Notes: a model not told the origin generated them from the letters alone. A stretch of 64,000 bases of DNA from Faucicola tetraodonis (GCA_032017425.1 DALZPW010000002.1); one strand, 5' to 3'; shown: positions 15,825 to 25,488, numbered from the stretch's first letter. Translations and numbers: made by a program.

Positions 15825-17399
15825 TTAACGTGTTTTACGAACCAGCCAACTAATCAGTAGCAAGAGCGCTGCCAGTGCCAAGATAGGATAACTACCCCAG
15901 CGCATAAATGGCGTATTACCAATGCGCGATTGAATCTCACCCCGTAGCACCGTGCGTTCAAAGGCTGGCGCTTTGGCAACAATGTTGCCTTTATCATTGA
16001 TAATGGCGGTCACGCCTGTATTGGTCGCGCGCATAAACCAGCGACCGGTTTCAATCGAGCGCATTTGCACCATCTGTAGATGCTGTAATGGACCTGCCGA
16101 TGTGCCAAACCAGGCATCATTGGATACGGTCAATAAAAAGTCGGTATTTTTGGCATTGCGGCGGGTGGTATCAGGATAGGCGACTTCATAACAAATCGCC
16201 ACGCCGACTGGGTGGTTTTTGACTTGCAAGGGTGCTTGGTGCGCAGACCCACTGCGAAAACTCATGGTGCCACTCATCAAGTTTGGCAATGCCCAATCTA
16301 ACATACCTTCAAACGGGATATATTCGCCCACGGGTACCAAATTTTGTTTCTTGTATAAGCCTTTGGCATCGGCGCCCAAAGCAATCACACTGTTGTAAAA
16401 TGGCTCGTATTTATCAACTTTTGGGTCGTATTTATTGACATCGACATACGGAATACCGGTGAGCCATGCGGTATTGCTTTCGCGGGCTTGGGCAGCAATT
16501 TGGCTGATAAAGGGCATGGCGTCGGTCTGAAACATCGGAATTGACGACTCTGGCCATAAGATAATGTCCTGCCCCCATTCTGTTTTACTTAAGCCTGCAT
16601 AGATACCCAGCGTTTGGATTTGGTACTCTTGCAGCCATTTTAAGTCCTGCGGAATATTGCCTTGCACTAACGAAACTTTTAGATTTGGTGTGCCTTTGGG
16701 GGTCGTCCATTGCGGGGCAATAAGCCACAGCGCAACGCTTGCCAGTAACATCACAGACGATGGAATTAAAAAACGGTATTTTTTTCGCGCCGCTTCCACC
16801 AGACTTGCTGAGACGAACACGGATACAAAGCTCAGCGCCAACACCCCAAAAATTGGGGCAAGGCTCGTCAGCCAAGGTTGCGCTGTATAAGCATAGCCCA
16901 CGAATAGCCAAGGAAAACCTGTAAATAGCCAGGTTTTTAACCACTCTTGTACCACCCATAATGACGCAAAGCTTAGCGGCTGTTTTGCCACAAAGCGATT
17001 AAAAATGACTGCCAAGGCGCCATGAAACAATCCCATCCCCAAGCCAACAAAGCCAATCATCAGCAAAGCTAATAAGGTAGGGGTATCGCCGTAGGTATGA
17101 ATCGAGGTAAACAACCAAAACGCGCCCACGCTCCACAATCCCATGCCATACATTTCACCGAGCCAAAACGCCCGCCAATTTGACATGGAGGGCAATAACA
17201 GCCAATACAGCACCAGTGGCGACAACAGTGCCACTATCCAAAAATTGTAAGGCGCTAACGCAAAGACAAATGCCGCACCCGCAAGCCAAGCCAGCACCAG
17301 TTTGGGTAACAGGGGCTGTTTGGTATTTGCAGATTTGGCACTATCGTGATGAGATTGTACAGAAAGTTGCTTTTTTAGGGACTGGGTAGTAAGACGCAT
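15825..17399 (-). CDS. lnt: Apolipoprotein N-acyltransferase
   Basis: Lnt adds the third acyl chain to the N-terminus of lipoproteins in the inner membrane. The 524-residue protein has an N-terminal membrane domain of about seven helices (residues 30-225) and a periplasmic nitrilase domain with the Glu-Lys-Cys triad in LWPESSIP, KKQNLVPVGEYIP and VAICYEVAYPD. A final membrane helix ends in LVRKTR. The first 30 residues form a polar extension. corC lies 52 bp upstream, the common corC-lnt pairing. Confidence 0.95.
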   Translation of the reverse strand: MRLTTQSLKKQLSVQSHHDSAKSANTKQPLLPKLVLAWLAGAAFVFALAPYNFWIVALLSPLVLYWLLLPSMSNWRAFWLGEMYGMGLWSVGAFWLFTSIHTYGDTPTLLALLMIGFVGLGMGLFHGALAVIFNRFVAKQPLSFASLWVVQEWLKTWLFTGFPWLFVGYAYTAQPWLTSLAPIFGVLALSFVSVFVSASLVEAARKKYRFLIPSSVMLLASVALWLIAPQWTTPKGTPNLKVSLVQGNIPQDLKWLQEYQIQTLGIYAGLSKTEWGQDIILWPESSIPMFQTDAMPFISQIAAQARESNTAWLTGIPYVDVNKYDPKVDKYEPFYNSVIALGADAKGLYKKQNLVPVGEYIPFEGMLDWALPNLMSGTMSFRSGSAHQAPLQVKNHPVGVAICYEVAYPDTTRRNAKNTDFLLTVSNDAWFGTSAGPLQHLQMVQMRSIETGRWFMRATNTGVTAIINDKGNIVAKAPAFERTVLRGEIQSRIGNTPFMRWGSYPILALAALLLLISWLVRKTR

Positions 17400-17451
17400 T
17401 GGCGAGTATTGCCTTTAGGGTTAAACGGTTTTGCAAACATAAGTAATTGGA

Positions 17452-18351
17452 CTAATCGTCGAGCTGATTATACCCTTTAACCAGTTCAATTTCTTGGATA
17501 AATCGACCATCTGCTGACAATACCGTCAAACGACAATCGTCAATAAAGACGGTTTGACCCAATACCTCATTGACTTCGCCAAGCTCTTGCATGACCAGTC
17601 CACCCATACTAGTGACATCCTCACTATCAAAATGGGTACCTAGCTGTTCATTACAGTCTGAGACTGAGGTGATGGATTGCACAATCCATGTGTCAAGCTG
17701 GTTGGGCACAGGCACTATATGATTGATATCGGTATCTTCTTCGATGTCGTCATGCTCATCGATGATATCACCGACAATTTCCTCGAGTAAGTCTTCCATC
17801 GTCACCACGCCTGATGCCACCCCAAACTCATCGATGACGATTGCCATATGAATTTGATTTTTTTGAAATAGACGCAGCAGGTTGTCAGAACGCGCAGTTT
17901 CACTGATATAAATTGGCTGACGTACAATTGCCTCAAGATTGAAATGGTCAATGTTTTGACCTTGCGCCTTGGCGACCAAAAACGGAATCAAATCTTTGGC
18001 AAGTAAGATACCCATCACTGTGTCTTTGTTATCATCGGTAAATACAGGATAACGCGAGTGGGCGGTTTCCATATAGAGCGACATGATGTCTTGCAAGTTT
18101 TGGTGCTGGGTGATGCCTGCAACGTGGCTGACAGGGGTCATGATTTCTCGTACTTGAATAGCGGGTAAATCTAGCACGCCCTCTAACATATCGACGGTGT
18201 CGGGCGCCAAAAATCGACGCGAATCATGTACCAATTTGACTAGTTCATCACGGGTTTCAGGGGCGGTGGATAGCCAGCGTTTCAGACCGCGTGACCAGCT
18301 ACTGCCTTGTTGTTTGTTTGACAGGTGTGAACTCGAATTGTCGTCTGACAT
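17452..18351 (-). CDS. corC: CorC-type CBS-domain protein (magnesium/cobalt efflux, hemolysin family)
   Basis: A 299-residue cytosolic CorC/YbeX protein: a pair of CBS domains (roughly residues 65-190, including REIMTPVSHVAGI and IDEFGVASGVVTMEDLLEEIVGDI) followed by a CorC_HlyC transporter-associated domain. It lacks the CNNM membrane domain, as in E. coli YbeX. The family is linked to Mg/Co efflux and to ribosome biogenesis. The ATG at 18351 (MSDDNSSSH) matches the family start; an ATG six codons upstream is in frame and cannot be excluded. It is followed by lnt. Confidence 0.92.
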   Translation of the reverse strand: MSDDNSSSHLSNKQQGSSWSRGLKRWLSTAPETRDELVKLVHDSRRFLAPDTVDMLEGVLDLPAIQVREIMTPVSHVAGITQHQNLQDIMSLYMETAHSRYPVFTDDNKDTVMGILLAKDLIPFLVAKAQGQNIDHFNLEAIVRQPIYISETARSDNLLRLFQKNQIHMAIVIDEFGVASGVVTMEDLLEEIVGDIIDEHDDIEEDTDINHIVPVPNQLDTWIVQSITSVSDCNEQLGTHFDSEDVTSMGGLVMQELGEVNEVLGQTVFIDDCRLTVLSADGRFIQEIELVKGYNQLDD

Positions 18352-18507
18352 AGCCGACGAGACCCTCATATGACGAAAGATTTTTTTACCTTACCTTAAC
18401 CCCATGATGATTGCAATGGTATTTTTCTTAATTTTATTGTATTTTTTGGCTGATTTTACTCACCCATCAGCTTGTTCAGTGCTAGCAAAGCCTCGAATAA
18501 ACTAGCA

Positions 18508-18981
18508 CTATTGGCGAATCCAATGGATTACCCGTTCTTCTTGCTCTAGCTCAGAGACTTCTGTTTCAGACTGACAGCGTCCCGCCACGCTAATATTTTT
18601 TTGGCGCATCATGGCTTGTGTCACGGCGGCATCCTGAGTGAGTAATAAATGCCAGCTTGGCAGTGATTGCCCGTAGTACAAGCGCTTGTAGGCACAGCTT
18701 GCCGGTAGCCAGTACATCTCGCCAATGTTATCGATGGTCAGGCTGATGCAATCGGGCACATAGTCGCGCCTTGTTGGGTAATGCTGGCAAGCCCCTGTGG
18801 CACAATCAAGCAGGCGACAGGCGACATCACTGTATTCAACTTCATCGGTGTCATCGTCTTTAAATTTAATCAAACAACACGCCCCACAGCCATCGCACAA
18901 GGCTTCCCATTCAGCTTGGGTCAATTGTTCTAACGAAAATCGCTCCCAAAATTGCGGGCGTAAGGTAACAGATTGGCTCAT
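18508..18981 (-). CDS. YcgN-family cysteine-cluster protein (UPF0260)
   Basis: A 157-residue cytoplasmic protein with the CxxCGxCC cluster of the CxxCxxCC family: ALCDGCGACCLIKF near residue 28, then CRLLDCATGACQHYPTRRDYVPDC, which supplies more cysteines, and the PASCAYKRLY segment. This is E. coli YcgN in outline; the cysteines probably bind zinc or an iron-sulphur cluster, and no function is known. The gene is separated from corC by about 150 bp that includes an eight-base inverted repeat (AGTGCTAG / CTAGCACT) overlapping the stop codon. Confidence 0.88.
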   Translation of the reverse strand: MSQSVTLRPQFWERFSLEQLTQAEWEALCDGCGACCLIKFKDDDTDEVEYSDVACRLLDCATGACQHYPTRRDYVPDCISLTIDNIGEMYWLPASCAYKRLYYGQSLPSWHLLLTQDAAVTQAMMRQKNISVAGRCQSETEVSELEQEERVIHWIRQ

Positions 18982-19185
18982 TATGTTTCCAACTTTCGGC
19001 TTGTATAAAACAGTGACAGTATTATAACGGAAAATACGATGATTTCAGTATACAGTAATGCCTGTATTAACCGTTGCACTGACTTGCCACGCTCTCATTA
19101 GCGTATGAATCCAGCGTTTTTATAACGCCAGTGTCTTATAACAATAGCAACCAATCATATATTTACCATAACATAAGGATGCATG

Positions 19186-19926
19186 ATGCCAATTCAAATT
19201 TTACAACTCGAATCTACCACCACCGATGGCGTGGAGCTCAAAAGCTATGTCTGTCTACCAGAATCAGCGAGCCACGACAATCCTGCCCCAGCGATTTTAG
19301 TGGCGCCTGAATGGTGGGGCGTGGTTGAGCACCCACAAAAAGTCACTGAGCGTTTAGCCGAAGCGGGTTTTGCTGCCGTCGCCATGGATGTGTATGGCGA
19401 GGGTAAACTGACCACAGATGCCGCCCAAGCCAATGAATGGATGAGCCAAATGCTCGCTGACCAAGACATGTTAATGGCGCGCTGTAAACTCATTATGGAT
19501 GACTTTACCGACCTTGAAGCTGTTGACACAAACCGTCTTGGCGCAATTGGTTTTTGCTTTGGCGGCAAAATTGCTCTAGACATGGCGCGTGAAGGCTTCC
19601 CACTCAAAGCAGTGGCGACTTTCCACGGCAACCCTACCCCAAAACAACCGGCACAAAAAGGCAAATTCACTGCCAAAGTGTTGGTGGCACATGGTGAAGC
19701 CGATAGTATGGTATCAATGGACGCCATTGAAGGGCTAAAAAAAGAGTTGGATAACGCCGATGTAGAGTACACAGTCGATGTATACGAAGGCGCCAAACAC
19801 GGCTTTACCAATCCTAATGCTGACAAACGCGCCGAAGAAAATGGCGTGGATTTGGGCTATGATGCGGATGCGGCAAAAGCCAGCTGGGATGAAATGATTG
19901 CGTTTATGCAAGACAATCTTGTATAA
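19186..19926 (+). CDS. Dienelactone hydrolase family protein
   Basis: An alpha/beta-hydrolase of 246 residues with the dienelactone-hydrolase triad: the nucleophile elbow GFCFGGK (Cys), the Asp in AHGEADSMV and the His in GAKHGFT. The APEWWGVVEH segment is also typical. It may hydrolyse dienelactones or other lactones and esters; no catechol-pathway genes are adjacent, so its substrate is unclear. Two consecutive ATGs exist at 19183 and 19186; the second is better spaced from the AAGG Shine-Dalgarno. It is monocistronic with a terminator after it. Confidence 0.9.
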   Translation: MPIQILQLESTTTDGVELKSYVCLPESASHDNPAPAILVAPEWWGVVEHPQKVTERLAEAGFAAVAMDVYGEGKLTTDAAQANEWMSQMLADQDMLMARCKLIMDDFTDLEAVDTNRLGAIGFCFGGKIALDMAREGFPLKAVATFHGNPTPKQPAQKGKFTAKVLVAHGEADSMVSMDAIEGLKKELDNADVEYTVDVYEGAKHGFTNPNADKRAEENGVDLGYDADAAKASWDEMIAFMQDNLV

Positions 19927-19952
19927 CATATGCCAGTTGCATCCTAACAGCA

Positions 19953-19985
19953 AAAGCAATATCCCTCATGATATTGCTTTTTTTA
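19953..19985 (+). terminator. Terminator after the dienelactone hydrolase gene
   Basis: An 11-bp perfect stem (AAAGCAATATC / GATATTGCTTT) with a six-base loop, followed by a run of T. It lies 27 bp beyond the stop codon. Confidence 0.88.
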
Positions 19986-20094
19986 TGTCTATGTCCCAGT
20001 TTTAGTCAAGATTTTTAGCCATCTTATCAGTCAGTATTGAATCCCAAATAGAAAGTCTTATATAGCTATCACGATAGTAACCCGATGGTGAATC

Positions 20095-21381
20095 TTGAAC
20101 GCACATCCGAATACAAACCCCTCAACGATGCAAAGTCCCAATCAGCACTTAAGCCACAACCATACCCAAGCGCATACCGAAACACATACCGAAATAGAGC
20201 TTGATAGTTTTGCACCGCGTATTTTGACCTGGTTTGACCATAACGGGCGTCATGATTTGCCGTGGCAGCAGCATCAGCTTGACACGCCAGACCCCTATCC
20301 TGTGTGGTTATCTGAAATCATGCTACAGCAGACCCAAGTGGCGACGGTGATTCCTTATTTTGAGCGCTTTATGGCAAGTTTTCCCACGGTGCAGGATTTG
20401 GCAAACGCATCTTGGGAGCAAGTCGCTGAGCACTGGGCAGGACTGGGTTACTATGCACGTGCGCGCAATCTGCATAAAGGTGCCAAGCAGCTGGTGGATA
20501 TCATCGAGCAAACTGGCAAATTTCCGCAAACGGTTGCCCACTGGGAGCAGATTTCAGGGGTAGGTAAATCTACGGCAGGTGCGATTGTGGCGATGGGTGT
20601 CAGAGCTGACCAATATGGCGGTGACAGAGGAGTGATTTGCGATGGTAATGTCAAACGTGTGCTGACCCGTTGGGCTGGTATTGACGGTGATATCACCAAA
20701 ACTGCCACAACCAAAGCGCTCTGGCAACTCGCCGAGCGCCTAACACCGAACCGTGACAGCGGACACTACGCCCAAGCGATGATGGATATGGGGGCGACGC
20801 TATGCACCAAAGCCAAACCTGCCTGCCTACTGTGTCCCGTGCAAGCCGACTGCGTGGCAAATGCTCAAGGTAAGCAAAGTTTTTATCCGGTAAAAAGTAA
20901 AAAATCGCCTAATCCGTCTAAGTTTTCGCTAGCGTTAAAGCTAGTTTGCGATGACAAAACCTTGTGGCTACAACGCCCTGATAATGGGATTTGGGGTGGA
21001 CTGTGGTGTTTACCATTGGCATTTATCAAAAAACAATCGGGCGAAAAAAAACCAAGCGCGCCACCACTGGCAATCTGGCAGCAAGAGTCAACATTTGAAG
21101 CAGAATACAACACCGCTGAGCAGATTATTTTTGCGTTCTTACAAGCCGAGCAGCTGCTAAATATCGAGCAGGTTAATTTAGATAGCACTGATACTGTCAA
21201 ACATAGCCTTACCCATTTTCATTGGTTGTTAACCCCCTTAACGATTTCGTTGAACGCCGAGCAACATGAAAAATTGACTAAAAAATTGCAACAAGCGATG
21301 CAGTCGTTGTCTTGGGTGAAAAATACGCAGATAAATAGTTTGGCAAAACCGAAAGCCATGCAGCTATTGGTGAGTGGTTAA
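20095..21381 (+). CDS. mutY: A/G-specific adenine DNA glycosylase
   Basis: MutY removes adenine mispaired with 8-oxoguanine. Motifs are all present: LSEIMLQQTQV with the catalytic Glu, helix-hairpin-helix ISGVGKSTAGAI, the catalytic Asp in VICDGNVKRVLTRW, the iron-sulphur ligands C-x6-C-x2-C-x5-C (from CTKAKPACLLC), and a C-terminal NUDIX-like 8-oxoG recognition domain. The start is a TTG with a close GGTGA, since a stop lies two codons upstream; the next choice is ATG at 20128. The first 35 residues are a His/Thr/Glu-rich tail containing a 12-bp tandem repeat. Its last 18 bases overlap the converging hemD. Confidence 0.93.
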   Translation: MNAHPNTNPSTMQSPNQHLSHNHTQAHTETHTEIELDSFAPRILTWFDHNGRHDLPWQQHQLDTPDPYPVWLSEIMLQQTQVATVIPYFERFMASFPTVQDLANASWEQVAEHWAGLGYYARARNLHKGAKQLVDIIEQTGKFPQTVAHWEQISGVGKSTAGAIVAMGVRADQYGGDRGVICDGNVKRVLTRWAGIDGDITKTATTKALWQLAERLTPNRDSGHYAQAMMDMGATLCTKAKPACLLCPVQADCVANAQGKQSFYPVKSKKSPNPSKFSLALKLVCDDKTLWLQRPDNGIWGGLWCLPLAFIKKQSGEKKPSAPPLAIWQQESTFEAEYNTAEQIIFAFLQAEQLLNIEQVNLDSTDTVKHSLTHFHWLLTPLTISLNAEQHEKLTKKLQQAMQSLSWVKNTQINSLAKPKAMQLLVSG

Positions 21382-22158
21382 TGCGTGTAAAATCGTCGCA
21401 GGCATTAAATCAGGGATGATGGTTATGTTAAGATTGGCCTGCTGTAATAACATTTGCTCTGCAATACGCGACTGCAATACCAAATAATAACAGCTGGCAG
21501 CCATTTCAGTGTTTGCTGTTAGTTGTTGCCAATTTTGCCAGGCGGTCAAACTTGAGATGAGTACAACGATGGGTTGTTTGTGGCTCTGCGTTTGCTGCCA
21601 AACCGCAAATGCTTGGGTAGTTGCGCTTGGTAAAACCCGTTGGTACAAGTTTAGCAAATGCACTTGCACACCTTTTGCCGCCAATGTATCTGCCAATAAT
21701 TCTCGCCCGCCGATACCGCGCCATACCTGCAAATAATCGCCTTTACCAAGCGCTTGTATTATAGGCAAATTCAATAGCCCTTCATTGTTTTGCGCGTGTT
21801 TTTCATGGGGAAAGATAACGGTAGGCGCTGGCAACTCTGTGAGCTGCTGCCAAGTCTGTTTAAAGTGATTCGCGGTTTTGTCACCCACAGCAACCCATGT
21901 AATCTTTTTGGACAATTCCGTTAGCTTGACCAAGGTGGCAAGCCTCGCTAAGCCATACGTTACTGCCGCTTCGCTGACTAGCACCACCACTTGATAACGG
22001 TCAATCGATTGTAAAACTGCCCGCTCTGCCACTGTCAAGGGCTTTTCTACCAACGTCAACAGCGGCAGCTCAATCACTTTAACGCCATGCTGGTGCAAAA
22101 ATAGACTTAGCGTCTTGGCTCGCTGATCAGGTCTGGTATTGATAAATTGCATGGCCAT
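21364..22158 (-). CDS. hemD: Uroporphyrinogen-III synthase
   Basis: HemD cyclises hydroxymethylbilane to uroporphyrinogen III in haem and sirohaem synthesis. The family is poorly conserved; recognisable points are FINTRPDQRAKTLSLFLHQHG at the start, LVSEAAVTYGLARL, AVGDKTANHF, and the second-half VLISSLTAWQNWQQL. The 264-residue length is normal, and the position 15 bp after hemC supports the call. The stop codon region overlaps the end of mutY on the other strand. Confidence 0.9.
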   Translation of the reverse strand: MAMQFINTRPDQRAKTLSLFLHQHGVKVIELPLLTLVEKPLTVAERAVLQSIDRYQVVVLVSEAAVTYGLARLATLVKLTELSKKITWVAVGDKTANHFKQTWQQLTELPAPTVIFPHEKHAQNNEGLLNLPIIQALGKGDYLQVWRGIGGRELLADTLAAKGVQVHLLNLYQRVLPSATTQAFAVWQQTQSHKQPIVVLISSLTAWQNWQQLTANTEMAASCYYLVLQSRIAEQMLLQQANLNITIIPDLMPATILHALTTHQ

Positions 22159-22173
22159 GCGTATCGTTCAATA

Positions 22174-23133
22174 TCAGTGGTCTTGATAAATCTGCGCCAA
22201 GATTTTGTCCGCACCTTGTGCAATGAGTGCTTCAGCCACCACCACGCCCATGGCTTCAGCAATTTGCTCAGACTCCCGTGCGTCATCAACTAACGCGTTA
22301 TGATGCTCGGCTTTTAACAAGATTTTGCCATCTACACTGCCGACCCGACCCTGTAAATAAATTTGTCCATCTTGAATGGTAGCAAAGCCTGCAATCGGCA
22401 CTTGGCAACCACCCTGCAAATGACGATTCATGGCGCGTTCTGCCATCACGCATAGACGGCTTGGCTCGTCATTGAGCGGTTTTAGTAATGCAAGCACATC
22501 GGTATCATCACTTCGGCATTCAATGGCAAGCGCACCTTGTCCGACCGCTGGCAGACTGATATGCGTATCAAGTTCATGGCGAATACGATCGGTAAGCCCC
22601 AAACGGGTTAAGCCACTGGTTGCCAAAATAATGGCATCATACTCACCTGCATCTAGCTTGGATAAGCGCGTGCCTACATTGCCGCGTAAGCTGATAATCT
22701 CTAAGTCAGGACGATATTGCTGGATTTGGCATTGACGGCGTAAACTTGATGTACCAAGTTTAGCGCCTTGTGGCAACGCATCTATACTCTCATAGTGATT
22801 TGATATAAAGGCATCGGTTGGCTGCTCACGCTCACAATATGCGCCAAGCGTCAGACCTTCAGGGAGCACCATGGGTACGTCTTTGAGCGAATGTACGGCG
22901 ATATCGGCACGTTTTTCATACAAAGCTTGCTCAAGCTCTTTGACAAATAAGCCTTTGCCGCCGATTTTGGCTAGCGGGGTGTCCAGGATTTTGTCGCCCT
23001 GGGTGACCATTGGTATTAGATTGACGGTCAGGCTTGGGTACAGCGCTTGCAAACGTGCTTGGATGTGTTCGGCTTGCCATAAGGCAAGCGGGCTTTGGCG
23101 AGTGGCGATATTTAAAGTCGTTAACGTAGTCAT
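22174..23133 (-). CDS. hemC: Porphobilinogen deaminase (hydroxymethylbilane synthase)
   Basis: It joins four porphobilinogens into hydroxymethylbilane. The 319-residue protein has IATRQSPLALWQAE, VKELEQALYEKRADIAVHSLKDVP with the key Asp, SSLRRQCQI, and the dipyrromethane-cofactor cysteine in MNRHLQGGCQVPIAGFA. It follows the algR-type regulator after a terminator, and is 15 bp upstream of hemD. The algZ-algR-hemC-hemD order, with argH divergent, is the arrangement known in Pseudomonas. Confidence 0.97.
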   Translation of the reverse strand: MTTLTTLNIATRQSPLALWQAEHIQARLQALYPSLTVNLIPMVTQGDKILDTPLAKIGGKGLFVKELEQALYEKRADIAVHSLKDVPMVLPEGLTLGAYCEREQPTDAFISNHYESIDALPQGAKLGTSSLRRQCQIQQYRPDLEIISLRGNVGTRLSKLDAGEYDAIILATSGLTRLGLTDRIRHELDTHISLPAVGQGALAIECRSDDTDVLALLKPLNDEPSRLCVMAERAMNRHLQGGCQVPIAGFATIQDGQIYLQGRVGSVDGKILLKAEHHNALVDDARESEQIAEAMGVVVAEALIAQGADKILAQIYQDH

Positions 23134-23157
23134 AGCAGTATCTTTTTTAGCATTCGA

Positions 23158-23189
23158 TAAAAATGCCTAACTCTCTAAGCTAGGCATTT
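23158..23189 (-). terminator. Terminator between the algR-like gene and hemC
   Basis: On the minus strand AAATGCCTA pairs with TAGGCATTT and is followed by TTAT. It sits after the response-regulator gene and before hemC, so hemC-hemD probably needs its own promoter or relies on read-through. Confidence 0.65.
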
Positions 23190-23301
23190 GTCAGATGGTT
23201 ATCTGTCAGTGATTCAGCGAGTTAGGCAACAGTATAGCAAAATGTCAGGCTAATTACTCTTACGGCTCATTGAAGTAGACGCAAACATACGAAAACCTAC
23301 G

Positions 23302-24039
23302 CTACATTGATTGGATTTTATCCCGTAGTAATGGCAAATGACGGCGGCTAATGGCAAGTTTGTCGGACAAGCCTTTGAAACACACTTGGTACTGACCTTG
23401 GTCAATCGCTTCAAGCATTTCTAGATAGTTAACATTGATTAACGCATTGCGATGGATACGAAAGAACGCATCACCAAATTCTTGCTCAAGCTCTTTGAGC
23501 GTTTCATCAATTAAAACCGTGCCGCCTTTATGACGGATTTGCACGTATTTTTGGTCGGCTGTAAAGTAATAGATATCTTGCAGCGCAATCAGCTCCACCC
23601 CACGATGGGTACGTGCTGCAATATGCTGACGATTGGACTGTGCTAACGGGTCTTCTAATCGACTGATTTCATTGAGCTGTGCATTACTAAGCAATGACGC
23701 TCTCGATAGTACCTGTAACAATTCTTCTTTGTTGGCAGGCTTTAGCAAATAGCCAATCGCGTGTGCTTTGAATGCAGCAATCGCATAATGGTCGTACGCG
23801 GTCACAAAAATAATGGCGGGCGCATTATTAAGCTCATTGAGCTCTTGGGCGCAGCGGATACCATCCATTCCTGGCATCCGAATGTCTAACAAAATTACAT
23901 CGGGTGCGAGTTCTTTGACTTTTGCAATGGCCTCCATACAGGTGGCTGCCAGGGCAATTACCTCATGTCCCTCTTCTCTTACGATACGCGCCAACCTCTC
24001 TCGGGCTAGTGGCTCATCGTCACAGATCACAATTCTCAC
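23302..24039 (-). CDS. algR: LytTR response regulator (AlgR type)
   Basis: A 245-residue two-component regulator. Residues 1-115 form the receiver domain with DDEP at 7-10, the phospho-acceptor Asp52 in VILLDIRMPGMDG, and the VTAYDHYA switch segment. Residues about 138-240 form a LytTR DNA-binding domain (LQDIYYFTADQKYVQIR, FRIHRNALINVNYL). In Pseudomonas AlgR controls type IV pili, alginate and virulence genes. It lies 270 bp downstream of the sensor gene. No targets can be named from this window. Confidence 0.92.
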   Translation of the reverse strand: MRIVICDDEPLARERLARIVREEGHEVIALAATCMEAIAKVKELAPDVILLDIRMPGMDGIRCAQELNELNNAPAIIFVTAYDHYAIAAFKAHAIGYLLKPANKEELLQVLSRASLLSNAQLNEISRLEDPLAQSNRQHIAARTHRGVELIALQDIYYFTADQKYVQIRHKGGTVLIDETLKELEQEFGDAFFRIHRNALINVNYLEMLEAIDQGQYQVCFKGLSDKLAISRRHLPLLRDKIQSM

Positions 24040-24309
24040 TGTTTACTCCTTTGCTCCTTTGAGGTCAAAAACACATGCCTTTAACCCTACAAATCTTACG
24101 TACTTCAAAATCTTATGCCAAATCCAACACAACCTCTTTGTGAGCAATCAAACCCTTATAAAATAGCGCTTAACTGATTAGATAAACTAATAAACGCATT
24201 GTTTTAAGTAGACGCAAATTAATATACCATAATTTGTTAGATAAAATGTGAAATGCCGCGTCAGATTGGTGACTTTTTTATGCCCATTCCGACTAACAAA
24301 ATGACTGGG

Positions 24310-25488
24310 CTAAAAAGCCGCGACATCTTTGAGGGGATAGCGAATTTGAGTAACTAACAAATATCCAGATAATTCAAAGTGAATGCTGGCTTCATGACCA
24401 AAATACTGACGTAAAATTGCCAGTTGACTGTTAAACTGCAGTTTTTGGTGAATATCTTGACAAATCAGCTGATACGTCGTGGCTGGCAGCTCAATTTCGA
24501 TATCAATTTTGGCAACGTCGTTTTGCCAATCGATACTAATAGTAATGTGAATGGGGTCGGTGCTGTTTTCAACAATCAGTACAATCAGTTTTTCAATCAC
24601 CATTTGCAGCGATAATGAGGTAATTACCATGTCATAGAGCAAATCTTCATCGGGCAAATGCCAAGTTACCTTCAGCTTTTTATCAAAACGGTATTTTTCG
24701 ATGCTCAAATAGCTTTCGCATAGCGCCATCTCATCAAGTAGCGCAATCTCACGCGTTTCATCAAAGCTCACCCGATACAGATTTGAGATATGACAAATCA
24801 TTCTCTCGGCTTCATACGCATCGGTTTCTATCAGATATTGCATAGTATTGAGTAGATTAAAGAAAAAATGCGGGGTGATACGCGCCTTTAACTGCTCGTT
24901 TTGCTCGATGAGTTTCTGTTGGTTACGCAGTTCAGCGCGGCGAATATTTTGGTACTGTATCTCAAAAAAAGTGAGCAGCACCGCTATCATCAAAAAGGCA
25001 CATAAAGTATTCACCAGGGTTTCTAGTACCAGCGTATTTAAACTGACTTCATAGCCCAGCGTGAAAAATAAAATCAACCGACCTAGCAAACTCAGTACCG
25101 GCACGATAATAAATGAAGTCGATAGCAGATAGGCGGTGATTTGTTTTGAGCGCCAATTAAATTCTCTGAATTTTTTGGCAGAATTCGCCAAAAAAACCAT
25201 TTCACCCGTCACAACTAAGCTAGTAATCACCACCGTTTCAATGCTATGACGGATAATCAAACTGATATCATGGGTAAAAGTTAACAGCGTTATAATCGAA
25301 ACCAGTGAATAAAACGCGATATAGCTTGCCCACAGTTTGATGGTCTGTTTTTCGCTCATATTGGGCAGGAAAAAGGTGCTGGTGAGCGGCTCTTTAATCC
25401 GCTTGAGTGAAATTTGTGAGGCATCCTCAGTTTTTGCTATACTAGCCCTAGATTTTGCAGAGGGAATTAGCAGCTCTAGCAATCTCAT
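24310..25488 (-). CDS. LytS/FimS-type sensor protein, probably lacking kinase activity
   Basis: The 392-residue protein has about six membrane helices (residues 50-190) followed by a HisKA_7TM/His_kinase-type H-box, ITPHFFFNLLNTMQYL, with His207. The C-terminal half does not show the N-box/G-box of a working ATP-binding domain: the expected Asn-rich helix reads EKLIVLIVENSTDP and no DxGxG follows. Pseudomonas FimS/AlgZ, which has the same gene context, also lacks clear ATP-binding motifs. I start at ATG 25488 with an AAGGAA Shine-Dalgarno; the frame extends 136 codons further but that part is antisense to argH. Confidence 0.85.
   Translation of the reverse strand: MRLLELLIPSAKSRASIAKTEDASQISLKRIKEPLTSTFFLPNMSEKQTIKLWASYIAFYSLVSIITLLTFTHDISLIIRHSIETVVITSLVVTGEMVFLANSAKKFREFNWRSKQITAYLLSTSFIIVPVLSLLGRLILFFTLGYEVSLNTLVLETLVNTLCAFLMIAVLLTFFEIQYQNIRRAELRNQQKLIEQNEQLKARITPHFFFNLLNTMQYLIETDAYEAERMICHISNLYRVSFDETREIALLDEMALCESYLSIEKYRFDKKLKVTWHLPDEDLLYDMVITSLSLQMVIEKLIVLIVENSTDPIHITISIDWQNDVAKIDIEIELPATTYQLICQDIHQKLQFNSQLAILRQYFGHEASIHFELSGYLLVTQIRYPLKDVAAF

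Noticed and set aside
19245..19826. 193-codon open frame on the minus strand
   Set aside because: Entirely antisense to the dienelactone hydrolase gene, low-complexity Ser/Ala-rich, no Shine-Dalgarno and no recognisable domain.
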